This document shows, in pieces, positions 24,482-33,443 of a DNA stretch of 64,000 nucleotides. The position numbers were made by a program, and so were the translations under genes. Below the pieces are notes generated by a model. It saw nothing but the letters and a program-made list of their open reading frames with translations. It did no database searches and was not told the origin of the DNA. Numbering within the stretch: the stretch's first letter is position 1; each line of letters opens with the position of its first letter. Source of the DNA: JAWLGZ01 sp041690635 (GTDB taxonomy: Bacteria > Pseudomonadota > Gammaproteobacteria > Thiohalomonadales > Thiohalomonadaceae); assembly GCA_041690635.1 (NCBI GenBank), contig JAWLGZ010000005.1, positions 350,100 through 414,099 on the forward strand, read 5' to 3'.

Positions 24482-25074
24482 ACCTGCCGGAGACCATCCC
24501 CCTTTTCCCCCTGCACTCGGTGCTGTTTCCAGGCGGTCCGCTGTCGCTGCGCATCTTCGAGACGCGCTATATCGATATGGTGAGCCGCTGCCTGCGTGGT
24601 GACACCGGCTTCGGCGTCTGCCTGATTCGTGACGGGGAGGAGGTGGGCCGGGCGGCGCAGGGATTCGAGGTGGGGACCTACGGCCGCATCACCCACTGGG
24701 ACCGCCGGCCCGACGGCCTGCTGGGGATCACGGTGACGGGTGAACGGCGTTTCGAGGTGGTGGAGAGTGAGGTGCAGTCGGACCAGCTGGTGGTGGCCAG
24801 GATACGCTGGCTGGAGGAGAGTCCGCCGATCGCCGTGCCGGCGCGGTTCGGGACCCTGGCGGAGCTGTTGCGCCGCATCATGGCCCAGCTCGGCGAACCC
24901 TATGCGAGCCTCGATACCGACTACGACAACGCCGCCTGGGTGAGCAGCCGGCTGGCGGAGCTGCTGCCGATCAAACTGGTGCACAAGCAGTTTCTGCTGC
25001 AGAACGCCGATCCGCTACAACGCCTCGAGCGGCTCGCCACCATTCTGGAGAACGGCGGGCTGGGGGAGGGCTAG
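24478..25074 (+). CDS. LON N-terminal (substrate-binding) domain protein
   Basis: 198 residues consisting only of a Lon N-terminal domain: IPLFPLHSVLFPGGPLSLRIFETRYIDMVSRCLRGDTGFGVCLIRDG, then GTYGRITHWDRRPDGLLGITVTGERRFEV. There is no ATPase or Ser/Lys protease domain. Such proteins are common in gammaproteobacteria and are of unknown function. ATG overlaps the ubiX stop. Confidence 0.88.
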   Translation: MNLPETIPLFPLHSVLFPGGPLSLRIFETRYIDMVSRCLRGDTGFGVCLIRDGEEVGRAAQGFEVGTYGRITHWDRRPDGLLGITVTGERRFEVVESEVQSDQLVVARIRWLEESPPIAVPARFGTLAELLRRIMAQLGEPYASLDTDYDNAAWVSSRLAELLPIKLVHKQFLLQNADPLQRLERLATILENGGLGEG

Positions 25075-25096
25075 TTGTGATCTGTCTGTTGGTTGT

Positions 25097-27097
25097 TCAC
25101 TCGGGGAGGCGGGGCCGAATCAGCAGCAGGCGGTGCTCCCTCCGCTCCGCCAGCCGCAGGTCGAACGCCTCGGCTGCGGCCAGATCGGCGCGCAGCTGCC
25201 GCAGCCCCTCCGTGAATCCGTCCGCCGTGCGCGGGATGGCCAGCACCCCCAGCGGCGAATGCAGCTCCGTCTGTGCCACATTGCCTACCCACAACGGCGC
25301 ATCTCCGGGCGAAAGCAGGATGTCGGTCGGCCACAGCCGCAGCACCCACAGCCCCTGTGGGGTGGGTCGGAGCAGTAGCAGCCGTTCATTGTGGCCGTCG
25401 TGCACCTGAGGCGGGAACGGCACATCGGTGCCGGGTTGTTCGACCGCCAGCCAGCGCAACCAACTCTTCCCGTCCAGCGGTACCGGATCGCGCCAGCCGT
25501 TTTCGCGCAGGTGGCGGGCCAGCAATTCCGCTGCCCCGGTGTACTGGAAGGTGAGTGGATGCGCCCGATCGCGCAGCAGGTCGTCGCGCCGCTCCGGGAG
25601 TGCCGCCCAGCCGCCCTCCCACCAGTGGTTGGCGGGAAACGTCTGCACCAGCCGCTGCGGCGCATAGCGCAGCAGGTCTCTCTCGAAGTGCGCCGCCATG
25701 TTCCAGCCGCCGGCAATCACCAGCGTTATGAGCGCCACTGAAGCGAGCATACCTGGGAGGAGCGGGGTCGCCGGATGGCGACGATAGGCAATACCGATCA
25801 GGCTTACCCAGGCGAGGCCGAGGGCAACGCCGCCAAGCACATCCGAGAGCCAGTGCGCGCCCAGATAGAGGCGTGAGAAGGCGATGGCGGCCACCCCGAT
25901 GGTCACCGTGGCGTAGGTCAGCCAGCGCCGGGTGGCGTCCACCTCCCGGCCGATGAGAACGGCGAGAAAACCGAACACCACCGTGCTGTAGGTAGCATGG
26001 GCACTGGGGAAGGAGAACGAGCCGGCACCGTCGTAGAGCGGGATGGGGCGTGCAACGCCGGTGGTGAACTTAAGGAGATAGGTCAGCGCCACCATGAATG
26101 CCACTGCCACACCCCAGTGGACTGCCGCCCGGGTGTGCCCTTTGAGCAGCAGCCACGCCAGGACCGCCGCAAACAGTGCCGCCATCACCCGGCCGTCGCC
26201 CAGTTCGGTCACGGCGATCATGGAGCGGTCCATCCAGGGGGTGCGCATCTCCTGGAGCAGGAAGTAAAGCCAGGCATCCAGGTTTTCGAGCAGCCCGCCG
26301 CCGCTGACGTTGGGTAACAGGGCGAGGAATCCCGTCGTCGCTCCGAGCAGCAGCAGTGCTGCCAGCGTGAGGCCGCGGGTCTCCGGTTGGTCCGGATCGA
26401 GCAGTGCGGCGGGTAGTTGACCCGCGCGGGGGTGGAGCCGACTCCATTCGAGGATGGCGGCGATCATCCGCCCGGTGCGCGGGTGCAGCAGGTTGAACAG
26501 CCGGTGGACCAGCCAGCCGATGAAGATCAGCAACGCCAGCAGCAGCACCACCAGCACGGCCAGCCGGGTGGCCACCTGTGCCGCCAGTCCCAGCGAGGCG
26601 CCGAACACCACCCCCGGCAACAGGTAGGCGGGCGCCCACAGCAGGCCGGAGAGGATGTTGACCGCCAGGAAGCGTCCGAGCGGCATCTCCAGCATCCCCG
26701 CCACTGCCGGGACCACCGGACGCAACGGACCGACAAAGCGGCCGAACAGCACCGCCTTGCCGCCGTGACGGTAGAAGAGGTCGGTGGCCCGGGCAACCGT
26801 CTCCGGATGGGTCCGGAGTGGCCAGAGGGTCCTCAGCCGCTGGTGATAATGGCGCCCCAGCCAGAAACTCACCCCGTCGCCGGCGATCGCCCCTGCCGCC
26901 GCGAAGGCGAGTGTCGGCCAGAGCGCCAGGGTGCCGGTGCCGACCAGGGCGCCGATGGCGAACATCAGCAGCGCCCCGGGCATGAACAGCCCCACCAGCG
27001 CCAACGACTCGGCGAAGGCGACGGCGAACACCACCGCGCCCGCCCAGGCGGGGTGGGCGGCGATCCAGTCGAGCAGCGGTGTCAGGAATGCGTCCAT
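25097..27097 (-). CDS. DedA-PAP2-LssY fusion membrane protein
   Basis: 666 residues in three parts. Residues 1-~205: DedA/VTT domain (FAVAFAESLALVGLFMPGALLMF, GDGVSFWLGRHYHQR, FGRFVGPLRPVVPAVAGM), a family linked to lipid carrier flipping. Residues ~235-445: PAP2 phosphatase with KFTTGVARPIPLYDG, SFPSAHATYS and RLYLGAHWLSDVLGG, i.e. the three catalytic motifs. Residues ~490-666: LssY C-terminal domain. The same combination is found in LssY-type proteins. Likely acts on lipid phosphates such as undecaprenyl or phosphatidic acid phosphate at the outer face of the inner membrane. Confidence 0.88.
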   Translation of the reverse strand: MDAFLTPLLDWIAAHPAWAGAVVFAVAFAESLALVGLFMPGALLMFAIGALVGTGTLALWPTLAFAAAGAIAGDGVSFWLGRHYHQRLRTLWPLRTHPETVARATDLFYRHGGKAVLFGRFVGPLRPVVPAVAGMLEMPLGRFLAVNILSGLLWAPAYLLPGVVFGASLGLAAQVATRLAVLVVLLLALLIFIGWLVHRLFNLLHPRTGRMIAAILEWSRLHPRAGQLPAALLDPDQPETRGLTLAALLLLGATTGFLALLPNVSGGGLLENLDAWLYFLLQEMRTPWMDRSMIAVTELGDGRVMAALFAAVLAWLLLKGHTRAAVHWGVAVAFMVALTYLLKFTTGVARPIPLYDGAGSFSFPSAHATYSTVVFGFLAVLIGREVDATRRWLTYATVTIGVAAIAFSRLYLGAHWLSDVLGGVALGLAWVSLIGIAYRRHPATPLLPGMLASVALITLVIAGGWNMAAHFERDLLRYAPQRLVQTFPANHWWEGGWAALPERRDDLLRDRAHPLTFQYTGAAELLARHLRENGWRDPVPLDGKSWLRWLAVEQPGTDVPFPPQVHDGHNERLLLLRPTPQGLWVLRLWPTDILLSPGDAPLWVGNVAQTELHSPLGVLAIPRTADGFTEGLRQLRADLAAAEAFDLRLAERREHRLLLIRPRLPE

Positions 27098-27185
27098 GAT
27101 GGTCGGTCAGAAGCGCCTTATGGTAACTTCGCCCGGACGACTCCGGGGGGATACCTGGAGAGAAACCGGCGAATCGGGGAAGACG

Positions 27186-27521
27186 ATGGAAGTGACACAC
27201 CCAACCGAACAGAGTCTGAAGAATATGGCCCTGATCGGCTACATCCTGTTGGCCGCCTCCTTTGTCGTGGGGGTGACCGCCATCGCGGCGGTGGTGATCG
27301 GCCATATCAAGCTGTCGGAGGCGGAGGGCACCTGGCTGCACTCCCATTTCCGCTGGCAGGTGCGAACCTTCTGGTTCGGGCTGCTCTGGTCCATTCTGGG
27401 GCTGATCACCTTCTTCCTCATCATCGGCTACTTCGTCCTGGTGGCCAACGTGGTCTGGATTGTCTACCGCATCGCGCGCGGTTGGCTCAACCTGGCCGAA
27501 AACAGGGCCATGTACGTGTGA
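27186..27521 (+). CDS. DUF4870-like small membrane protein
   Basis: 111 residues with three membrane helices (about residues 15-40, 63-84, 88-105). ALIGYILLAASFVVGVTAIAAVVIGHIKL and the later VVWIVYRIARGWLNLAENRAM are the typical pattern of DUF4870-type proteins. GGGGAAGACG precedes ATG 27186. It is 68 bp upstream of metY; no functional link is obvious. Confidence 0.72.
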   Translation: MEVTHPTEQSLKNMALIGYILLAASFVVGVTAIAAVVIGHIKLSEAEGTWLHSHFRWQVRTFWFGLLWSILGLITFFLIIGYFVLVANVVWIVYRIARGWLNLAENRAMYV

Positions 27522-27589
27522 GCGGGCCGGGAACCCCGGGCAAACAACGCGGACAAAAATAACCACAAACTTTCGAGAGGGGGAGCAGC

Positions 27590-28864
27590 ATGAAGATCGA
27601 GACGCTGGCCGTTCACGGCGGCTACACACCCGACCCGACCACCAAGGCGGTGGCGGTGCCCATCTACCAGACCACCTCCTACGCCTTCGACGATACCCAA
27701 CACGGAGCGGATCTGTTCGACCTCAAGGTGCCGGGGAATATCTACACCCGCATCATGAACCCGACCACCGACGTGCTGGAGAAGCGGGTGGCGGCGATGG
27801 AGCGCGGCGTCGGTGCCCTGGGGCTCGCCTCCGGCATGGCCGCCATCACCTACGCCATCATGACCATCGCCGAGGCGGGGGACAACATCGTCACCACCAG
27901 CACCCTCTACGGGGGCACCTACAACCTCTTTGCCCACACGCTGCCGCAGTACGGGATCGAGGTGCGCTTTGCCGACCCGAAGGAGGTGGAGGCGATGAGC
28001 GCGCTGGTGGACAGACGCACCAAGGCGGTCTTCTGCGAATCGATCGGCAACCCGGCGGCCAACGTGGTGGACATCGGCGCCATGGCGAAGATGGCCCACG
28101 GCCATGGCGTGCCCCTCATCGTCGACAATACGGTGGCCACCCCCTACCTCTGCCGCCCGTTCGAGCACGGCGCCGACATCGTCGTCCACTCCCTGACCAA
28201 GTACATGGGCGGCCACGGCACCACTATCGGCGGCATCATCGTCGATTCCGGCAAGTTCCCCTGGGCTGACCACAAGGAGCGGTTCCGCCGCCTGAACGAG
28301 CCGGACCCCTCCTACCACGGAGTCACCTACACCGAGGCGCTCGGGCCGGCGGCCTACATCGGCCGCGCGCGGGTGGTGCCTTTACGCAACATGGGCGCGG
28401 CCATGTCGCCTTTCAACGCCTTCATGATCCTGCAGGGGATTGAGACGCTGCCGGTGCGCATGGATCGCCACTGCGAGAGTGCGCTGAAGGTGGCCGGCTA
28501 CATCAAGGAGCACCCGCAGGTGGAGTGGGTCAACTATCCGGGCCTTGACGATCACCCCGACCGGCACCTGGTGGAGCGGTACATGGGCGGGCGCGCCTCC
28601 AGTATCCTGAGCTTCGGCATCCGCGGCGGGCGCGAAAACGGCGCCCGGTTCATCGATGCGCTGAAGCTCATCACCCGTCTGGTCAACATCGGCGATGCCA
28701 AATCGCTGGCCTGTCACCCCGCCACCACCACCCACCGCCAGCTCTCCGATGCCGAACTGGCCCGTGCAGGCGTGACGGCGGACATGGTCCGCCTCTCCAT
28801 CGGCCTCGAGCACATCGACGACATTGTCGCCGATATCGAGCAGGCGCTGACCGCCGCCCGGTAA
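27590..28864 (+). CDS. metY: O-acetylhomoserine (thiol)-lyase
   Basis: 424 residues. A PLP enzyme that makes homocysteine from O-acetylhomoserine and sulfide (or methionine from methanethiol). Opening ETLAVHGGYTPDPTTKAVAVPIYQTTSYAFDDTQHGADLF is diagnostic of MetY. The Schiff-base Lys is in VHSLTKYMGGHGTTIGGIIVD, and SLACHPATTTHRQLSDAEL is near the C-terminus. GAGAGGGGGAG gives a strong ribosome binding site. No S-box or other riboswitch fits in the 68-bp leader. A strong hairpin follows the stop. Confidence 0.95.
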   Translation: MKIETLAVHGGYTPDPTTKAVAVPIYQTTSYAFDDTQHGADLFDLKVPGNIYTRIMNPTTDVLEKRVAAMERGVGALGLASGMAAITYAIMTIAEAGDNIVTTSTLYGGTYNLFAHTLPQYGIEVRFADPKEVEAMSALVDRRTKAVFCESIGNPAANVVDIGAMAKMAHGHGVPLIVDNTVATPYLCRPFEHGADIVVHSLTKYMGGHGTTIGGIIVDSGKFPWADHKERFRRLNEPDPSYHGVTYTEALGPAAYIGRARVVPLRNMGAAMSPFNAFMILQGIETLPVRMDRHCESALKVAGYIKEHPQVEWVNYPGLDDHPDRHLVERYMGGRASSILSFGIRGGRENGARFIDALKLITRLVNIGDAKSLACHPATTTHRQLSDAELARAGVTADMVRLSIGLEHIDDIVADIEQALTAAR

Positions 28865-28872
28865 TCGGGCGG

Positions 28873-28904
28873 GGCCCCGACCCGCAGCGGGTCGGGGCCG
28901 TTTC
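28873..28904 (+). terminator. Hairpin terminator after metY
   Basis: GGCCCCGACCCGC at 28873-28885 pairs perfectly with GCGGGTCGGGGCC at 28887-28899, followed by GTTTC. It sits between the convergent metY and EamA genes, ending at the EamA stop. The U-tract is short, so strength on either strand is uncertain. Confidence 0.7.
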
Positions 28905-29793
28905 AGGAGGCGCGGGCGCGCCGGTTGAAAAGCCCCTTCAACCGAAGCTCGAATGCCGCCAATCCCCCGAGCACCATCGCCGTCCCCACCCACACGTCGG
29001 CCGTCAGCGGCTCGGCGTTGAACAGGTGGCCGATCAGCAGGGCGCTGACCGGCGTGACCAGCGTGATCAGCGCCACTCGCGTGGCCTCCACCCGCCTCAG
29101 CACAAAGTAGTAGAGTGCAAACCCGATCAGCGAGCCGATGATCGCCAGGTAGAGGATCGAAGCCGCCGCCCGCGGGCCGATCGCCGCCGGCCAGTCGCCG
29201 TCCACGACCGCCCAGGTCGCAATCAGCAGCGGGGTGGCCACCGTCAGTCCACCCGCCACCATGGCCAGGGCGGGAATCCCGGCGCCGAACCGCTTGACCC
29301 ACACCGCGCTTGCCGAGTGGATGAGGGTGGCGACCGCCACCGCCGCCAGCCCCGTAGCCGCGGCCGGCCCGAAGCGGCCCGCCTGGCCGAAGATCACCAC
29401 CAGCCCGGCGACACCGAGCAGCAGTCCCAGCACCCGGATCGGGGTGAGGGTGCGGTCCTTGAGCCATAGCCACGCCATCAGTCCGGTGGCAATGGGCGAG
29501 GTGCCGAAGACCACCGAGATCCAGCCGGAGGGGATGTACTGTGCCGCCCAGTAGGTGAGCAGCATCGCTCCGTAGATGCCGAGCCCGGAGGCCACATAGG
29601 CGCGCCATGCTTCACGGTGCCAGCGCATCCCGGTTCGCAGCAGACGTACCGCGATCAACGCGAGTACCGCGCTGATCGCCATGCGGCTGGTCACGCCGAA
29701 CAGGAAGCCCGGACCTTCTCCGCTCCACTTGATGGCGAGCGGGGTGGTGGTCCAGATCACGATGACGCCCAGATAGGCCAACGGCACCGACAC
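28903..29793 (-). CDS. EamA/DMT family transporter
   Basis: 296 residues with about ten helices in two EamA halves, the first ending near GLVVIFGQAG (residue ~130) and the second holding AIIGSLIGFALYYFVLRRVEATRVALITLVTPVSALLIG. GTG 29793 is chosen because AAGGAG stands 8 bases upstream and the first helix (VPLAYLGVIVIWTTTPLAIKW) begins right after; a 30-residue longer form would be very basic and runs through a terminator hairpin. Exports an amino acid or metabolite; substrate not predictable. Confidence 0.85.
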   Translation of the reverse strand: MSVPLAYLGVIVIWTTTPLAIKWSGEGPGFLFGVTSRMAISAVLALIAVRLLRTGMRWHREAWRAYVASGLGIYGAMLLTYWAAQYIPSGWISVVFGTSPIATGLMAWLWLKDRTLTPIRVLGLLLGVAGLVVIFGQAGRFGPAAATGLAAVAVATLIHSASAVWVKRFGAGIPALAMVAGGLTVATPLLIATWAVVDGDWPAAIGPRAAASILYLAIIGSLIGFALYYFVLRRVEATRVALITLVTPVSALLIGHLFNAEPLTADVWVGTAMVLGGLAAFELRLKGLFNRRARAS

Positions 29794-29820
29794 CTTCTTC
29801 TCCTTTTTTCCACGGGCCGA

Positions 29821-29861
29821 AAAAGGAAGAGGCCGCAGGTTTGTCGCCTGCGGCCTCTTCG
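29821..29861 (-). terminator. Intrinsic terminator or attenuator upstream of the EamA gene
   Basis: A perfect 14-bp stem (GAAGAGGCCGCAGG at 29827-29840 with its complement at 29848-29861) has a 7-base loop. Read on the minus strand it is followed by CCTTTTT. It ends 28 bases before the EamA start codon, so it either ends transcripts coming from the diguanylate cyclase gene or regulates EamA expression. Confidence 0.75.
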
Positions 29862-30034
29862 GTTGAAACGGAATGAACTCCAAAAATTTTCCGCTACGTC
29901 TTCCCCGAGGCGCACAGGCCGCCGGTCCGGCGGACTACCCGCCAGATGCGCTTCACGGCCTTCATTGCGCACGGTTGCGTAAACATGGTTTGAGTTTCTC
30001 CGCTCAGCTCGACGGTGTCAACGGAAAATATCAA

Positions 30035-30203
30035 CCTGGAAACCGCAGTGACTCTCGCAAAGACGCCGAGCACGCCAAGAAAAACAAACTGTCTGTACCC
30101 ATCAACGGCAACACCTTCCGGGTGGAACAGCAACGACTGCCTTGTTGCTGTTTTCTCTGCGTCTTTGCGTCTTGGCGTCTTGGCGAGACTCCAACTGCCG
30201 TTT
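30035..30203. repeat. MITE-like intergenic element, copy A
   Basis: About 169 bp beginning CCTGGAAACCGCAGTGACTC and ending with its imperfect inverse (GACTCCAACTGCCGTTTCTTGG). The interior is strongly similar to copy B at 50389-50553: both share the CGCAAAGACGCC..CACGCC AAGAAAAAC left part, GGTGGAAC.GCAACGACTGCC in the centre and TCTTTGCGT..TTGGCG at the right. It lies between the EamA terminator and the diguanylate cyclase stop, with no transposase. Confidence 0.8.
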
Positions 30204-30209
30204 CTTGGA

Positions 30210-31250
30210 TCAAACGCATTCGACTCGGTTCCTGCCACCGCGTTTTGCCCGCAGCAGCGCCGCATCGGCGTCGTTCAGTACCGCCATGAAGTCGCTGCTG
30301 TCGGCGCGCAATGCCGCCACCCCGAGACTCACCGTGCAGGAGACGGGGCCGCGCTCGGTGGAAAGGATGGAGTTCTCCACGGTGTGGCGGATCTTCTCCG
30401 CCACCAACCGGGCATCGTCGATGCCGGTATCCGGCAGCACGATGGTGAACTCCTCTCCCCCGTAGCGCCCGAAGATATCGGTGGCACGCAGGTTGTGGCG
30501 CACCGCTTCGGCGACCAGTTCCAGGGCGCGGTCTCCGGTGGCGTGGCCGTAGGTGTCGTTCACTCCCTTGAAAAAGTCCATGTCCAGCATGATGACGGCA
30601 AGGGGGTGGGCGTGGCGCCGGGCGAGGTCGAACTCGCGCTCCGCCAGCTCGAAAAAGTAGCGCCGGTTGTAGGTGCGGGTGAGGCCGTCGAGGGTCGCGT
30701 ACTCGTGCAGCTCCTGATTGACATCCTGCAGCTCGCGCACCCGGTGGGCCATGCGCCGCTCCAGCGTCTTCTTCCCCCGGCGCAGGACATCCTTGATTCG
30801 GCGTGCGCTGGTCACGTCCCGACAGAGGGCGTAGATGCGCGCTCCGCCGTTGCTGAATACCGGTATCAGCAGCGTGCGCCAGATGCGGCTGCTGTCGCAG
30901 TGACCGAAACCGCTGTTGTGCTCGAAGCTGAGCGGTTTGCGCCGGGTAAGGGTCTCATGGAAGCGGGTGGCAAAACGGCGGTACTGCTCCGGTGCCATCA
31001 CCTGGCTCAGGTCGTGACCGAGTACCTGTCGACCCTCGACCTTCGAGCGGCGCTCCAGGGTGGGATTGATCGCCTCCAGCCGGAAGCCGTCGTCATCGGC
31101 GGCGACGATGAACATGCTGTCAGGCGAGTGGCGCCAGATGTGGTCAAAAAAGGCGACCTGCTCGCGGAGCGCATCGATCGCTTCACCGCGGGTCAGTGCC
31201 CCCGGCTCCCCGTCGGTTGGTGGCCCGCCCTCCTGCTCCGCCCGCTCCAT
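30210..31250 (-). CDS. Diguanylate cyclase with an N-terminal PAS domain
   Basis: 346 residues from ATG 31250 (GGGAGG 12 bases upstream); a GTG at 31319 would add 23 residues but has no ribosome binding site and falls close to a TATACT box (31325-31330). PAS domain about residues 33-150 (FFDHIWRHSPDSMFIV, FRLEAINPTLERRSKVEG), a short coiled connector, then GGDEF: LDGLTRTYNRRYFFELAEREFDLARR and GRYGGEEFTIVLPDT. The GGEEF active site and the RATD inhibitory site five residues before it are both intact. Makes c-di-GMP, probably in response to a ligand of the PAS domain. Confidence 0.9.
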   Translation of the reverse strand: MERAEQEGGPPTDGEPGALTRGEAIDALREQVAFFDHIWRHSPDSMFIVAADDDGFRLEAINPTLERRSKVEGRQVLGHDLSQVMAPEQYRRFATRFHETLTRRKPLSFEHNSGFGHCDSSRIWRTLLIPVFSNGGARIYALCRDVTSARRIKDVLRRGKKTLERRMAHRVRELQDVNQELHEYATLDGLTRTYNRRYFFELAEREFDLARRHAHPLAVIMLDMDFFKGVNDTYGHATGDRALELVAEAVRHNLRATDIFGRYGGEEFTIVLPDTGIDDARLVAEKIRHTVENSILSTERGPVSCTVSLGVAALRADSSDFMAVLNDADAALLRAKRGGRNRVECV

Positions 31251-31387
31251 TGCCCGATCTGCCTCCCTGCGATTCCCTGTCCGATGCGCCGCTTCCTGCG
31301 GCCTGATGCCCTTCGGCACCGGAAAGTATAGAACTGCTGCCGTGACCCACCTGAACAGGGGTGGATTTCATGACGGCGGTCACAGTT

Positions 31388-32017
31388 TCAGGGACGGAGA
31401 AACGGATTGCTGCGCCGCTCGTCGCCAAAGGTGGACATGGGGCCGTGGCCCGGTACGAAGCGGATCGGGTCGCCCAGCGGCAGGAGCCGGTCGCGAATCG
31501 AGGCGAGCAGGGTCTCGTGATCCCCGCGGGGAAAGTCGCTGCGGCCGACGGAACCGCGGAACAGGACATCGCCGACAAAGGCGAGCTGGGCCTCCGGCTG
31601 ATGGAAGACCACGTGGCCCGGGGTGTGACCGGGGCAGAGGATCACCTCAAGGGTGAGGCTGCCTACGGAAACCTTGTCTCCATCCTCCAGCCAGCGGTCC
31701 GGTTCGAACGGTGCCATGTGGGCCAGCCCGAACATGGCCGCCTGCTGCGGCAGGGCGGCGAGCCAGAAGGCGTCCTCCCGCTGCGGGCCCTCGATGGGTA
31801 CCTCCAGCCGACCGGCAATCTCCACCGCCGCGCCCACATGGTCCAGGTGGCCGTGGGTGAGCAGCACCCGCTCGATAACGACCCCCTCGGACGCCGCTAC
31901 GGCCAGCAGTCGATCCGCCTCGCCGCCCGGATCGATGAAGGCACCGCGCCCGGTGTCGTCCCACACCAGTGAACAGTTCTGCTGAAACGACGTGACCGGA
32001 ATGACTCGGTAGTTCAT
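31388..32017 (-). CDS. MBL-fold metallo-hydrolase (glyoxalase II-like)
   Basis: 209 residues. Metal site THGHLDHVG (HxHxDH), then CPGHTPGHVVFHQPE and FVPGHGPMSTFGDERRSNPFL. The length and absence of the glyoxalase II C-terminal helical domain put it with the YcbL-type single-domain hydrolases, which can cleave S-lactoylglutathione. It is flanked by repeat-rich gaps and transcribed alone. Confidence 0.88.
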   Translation of the reverse strand: MNYRVIPVTSFQQNCSLVWDDTGRGAFIDPGGEADRLLAVAASEGVVIERVLLTHGHLDHVGAAVEIAGRLEVPIEGPQREDAFWLAALPQQAAMFGLAHMAPFEPDRWLEDGDKVSVGSLTLEVILCPGHTPGHVVFHQPEAQLAFVGDVLFRGSVGRSDFPRGDHETLLASIRDRLLPLGDPIRFVPGHGPMSTFGDERRSNPFLRP

Positions 32018-32031
32018 GGGAATAAAACACT

Positions 32032-32127
32032 GTCACCGCAGAGGTCGCGGAGGACGCAGAGGTGAGCTACGAAATTTCCTTTCAGTTTGGACCCTCTGCG
32101 CTCTCTGCGCCCTCTGCGGTGAAACGG
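32032..32127. repeat. Intergenic imperfect hairpin, CGCAGAGG type
   Basis: GTCACCGCAGAGGTCGCGGAGGACGCAGAGG on the left and CCTCTGCGCTCTCTGCGCCCTCTGCGGTGA on the right form an inverted repeat around an A/T-rich centre. The closest relative in the window is 48870-49012. Confidence 0.75.
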
Positions 32128-32133
32128 TTTTGA

Positions 32134-33414
32134 TCAAAGGCTGGCGAAGACCCGCCCCGCGGCCTCGATGGTGGCGTCGATGTCCGCCTCGGTGTGGGCG
32201 GCGGAGACGAAGCCGGCCTCGAAGGCGGAGGGGGCGAGGTAGACCCCTTCGTTCAGCATGCCGTGGAAGAACAGCTTGAAACGGTCGACGTTGCAGGCCA
32301 TCACCTGGGCGAAGTTGGAGACGTTCGGCTCATCGGTGAAGAAGAGGCCGAACATGCCGCCGACGGCGTTCACACTCAGCGGGATGTTGTGCTTCTGCGC
32401 CTTCTCCTGGATGCCGGTGACGAGGCGGTCGGTCATCTTCGTCAGTCCCTGATGGAAGCCGGGCTGGCGGGCGAGGTTCAGGGTGGCGAGTCCGGCGGCC
32501 ATCGCCACCGGGTTGCCGGAGAGGGTGCCCGCCTGATAGACCGGGCCGAGCGGGGCGATCTTCTCCATGATGGCGCGTTTGCCGCCGAAGGCGCCCACCG
32601 GCATGCCGCCACCCACCACCTTGCCGAGGGTGGTGAGGTCGGGGGTGATCCCGTAATGGGCCTGGGCGCCGCCGAGGGCGACACGGAAGCCGGTCATCAC
32701 CTCGTCGAAAATAAGCACGCTGCCGTAGTCGTCACAGATCTCCCGCAGCCCCTCGAGGAAGCCGGGCAGCGGTGGCACGCAGTTCATGTTGCCGGCCACC
32801 GGCTCGACGATGATGCAGGCCACCTGACCGCCGACCTGACTGAAGGTCTCGCGCACCGCGTCGATGTCGTTGTAGGGCAGGGTGAGGGTGTGTTCGGCCA
32901 GCGCCGCCGGCACACCTGGGGAGCTGGGGACGCCGAGAGTGAGGGCGCCGGAGCCCGCCTTCACCAGCAGTGCGTCGGAGTGGCCGTGGTAGCACCCCTC
33001 GAACTTGATGATCTTGTCCCGGCCGGTATGGCCGCGGGCGAGTCGGATGGCGCTCATGGTCGCCTCGGTGCCGGAGCTGACCATGCGCACCAGTTCCATC
33101 GACGGCACCAGTTCGCACAGCAGGTCCGCCATCTGCGTCTCCAGCACCGTCGGGGCGCCGAACGAGAGGCCGCTCGCCGCGGTCTCCTGCACCGCCCGGA
33201 TCACCTCCGGATGGGCGTGGCCGGCGATCATGGGGCCCCAGGAGGCGACGTAGTCGACGTACTGCTTGTCGCTCTCCGACCAGAGGTAGGCCCCCTCGCC
33301 CCGCTTGAAGAAGAGCGGCTCGCCGCCGACCCCCTTGAAGGCGCGCACCGGCGAATTCACCCCGCCGGGGATATGTTTCTGGGCCGCGGTGAAGAGCTCG
33401 TGCGAATGGGGCAT
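32134..33414 (-). CDS. hemL: Glutamate-1-semialdehyde 2,1-aminomutase
   Basis: 426 residues. HemL turns glutamate-1-semialdehyde into 5-aminolevulinate, the first dedicated haem/tetrapyrrole precursor. Motifs: HIPGGVNSPVRAFKGVGGEPLFFKRGEGAYLW at the start, MVSSGTEATMSAIRLARGHTGRDKIIKFEGCYHGHSD, FDEVMTGFR, and the PLP Lys in TLGKVVGGGMPVGAFGGKRAIM. It is read in the same direction as thiE and thiD upstream, a common gammaproteobacterial order (thiD-thiE-hemL). Confidence 0.97.
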   Translation of the reverse strand: MPHSHELFTAAQKHIPGGVNSPVRAFKGVGGEPLFFKRGEGAYLWSESDKQYVDYVASWGPMIAGHAHPEVIRAVQETAASGLSFGAPTVLETQMADLLCELVPSMELVRMVSSGTEATMSAIRLARGHTGRDKIIKFEGCYHGHSDALLVKAGSGALTLGVPSSPGVPAALAEHTLTLPYNDIDAVRETFSQVGGQVACIIVEPVAGNMNCVPPLPGFLEGLREICDDYGSVLIFDEVMTGFRVALGGAQAHYGITPDLTTLGKVVGGGMPVGAFGGKRAIMEKIAPLGPVYQAGTLSGNPVAMAAGLATLNLARQPGFHQGLTKMTDRLVTGIQEKAQKHNIPLSVNAVGGMFGLFFTDEPNVSNFAQVMACNVDRFKLFFHGMLNEGVYLAPSAFEAGFVSAAHTEADIDATIEAAGRVFASL

Positions 33415-33443
33415 GGCAAATTCCAGGTTGCAGGTTTCAAGTT

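Noticed and set aside
27522..27589. SAM or S-adenosylhomocysteine riboswitch before metY.
   Set aside because: The leader is 68 bases and shows no kink-turn or P1 stem pattern.
30205..30235. Extension of MITE-like copy A into the 3' end of the diguanylate cyclase gene (similarity to 50553-50578).
   Set aside because: The match is short (a TTCGA..CGGTTCC word) and outside the terminal inverted repeats, so it may be chance.
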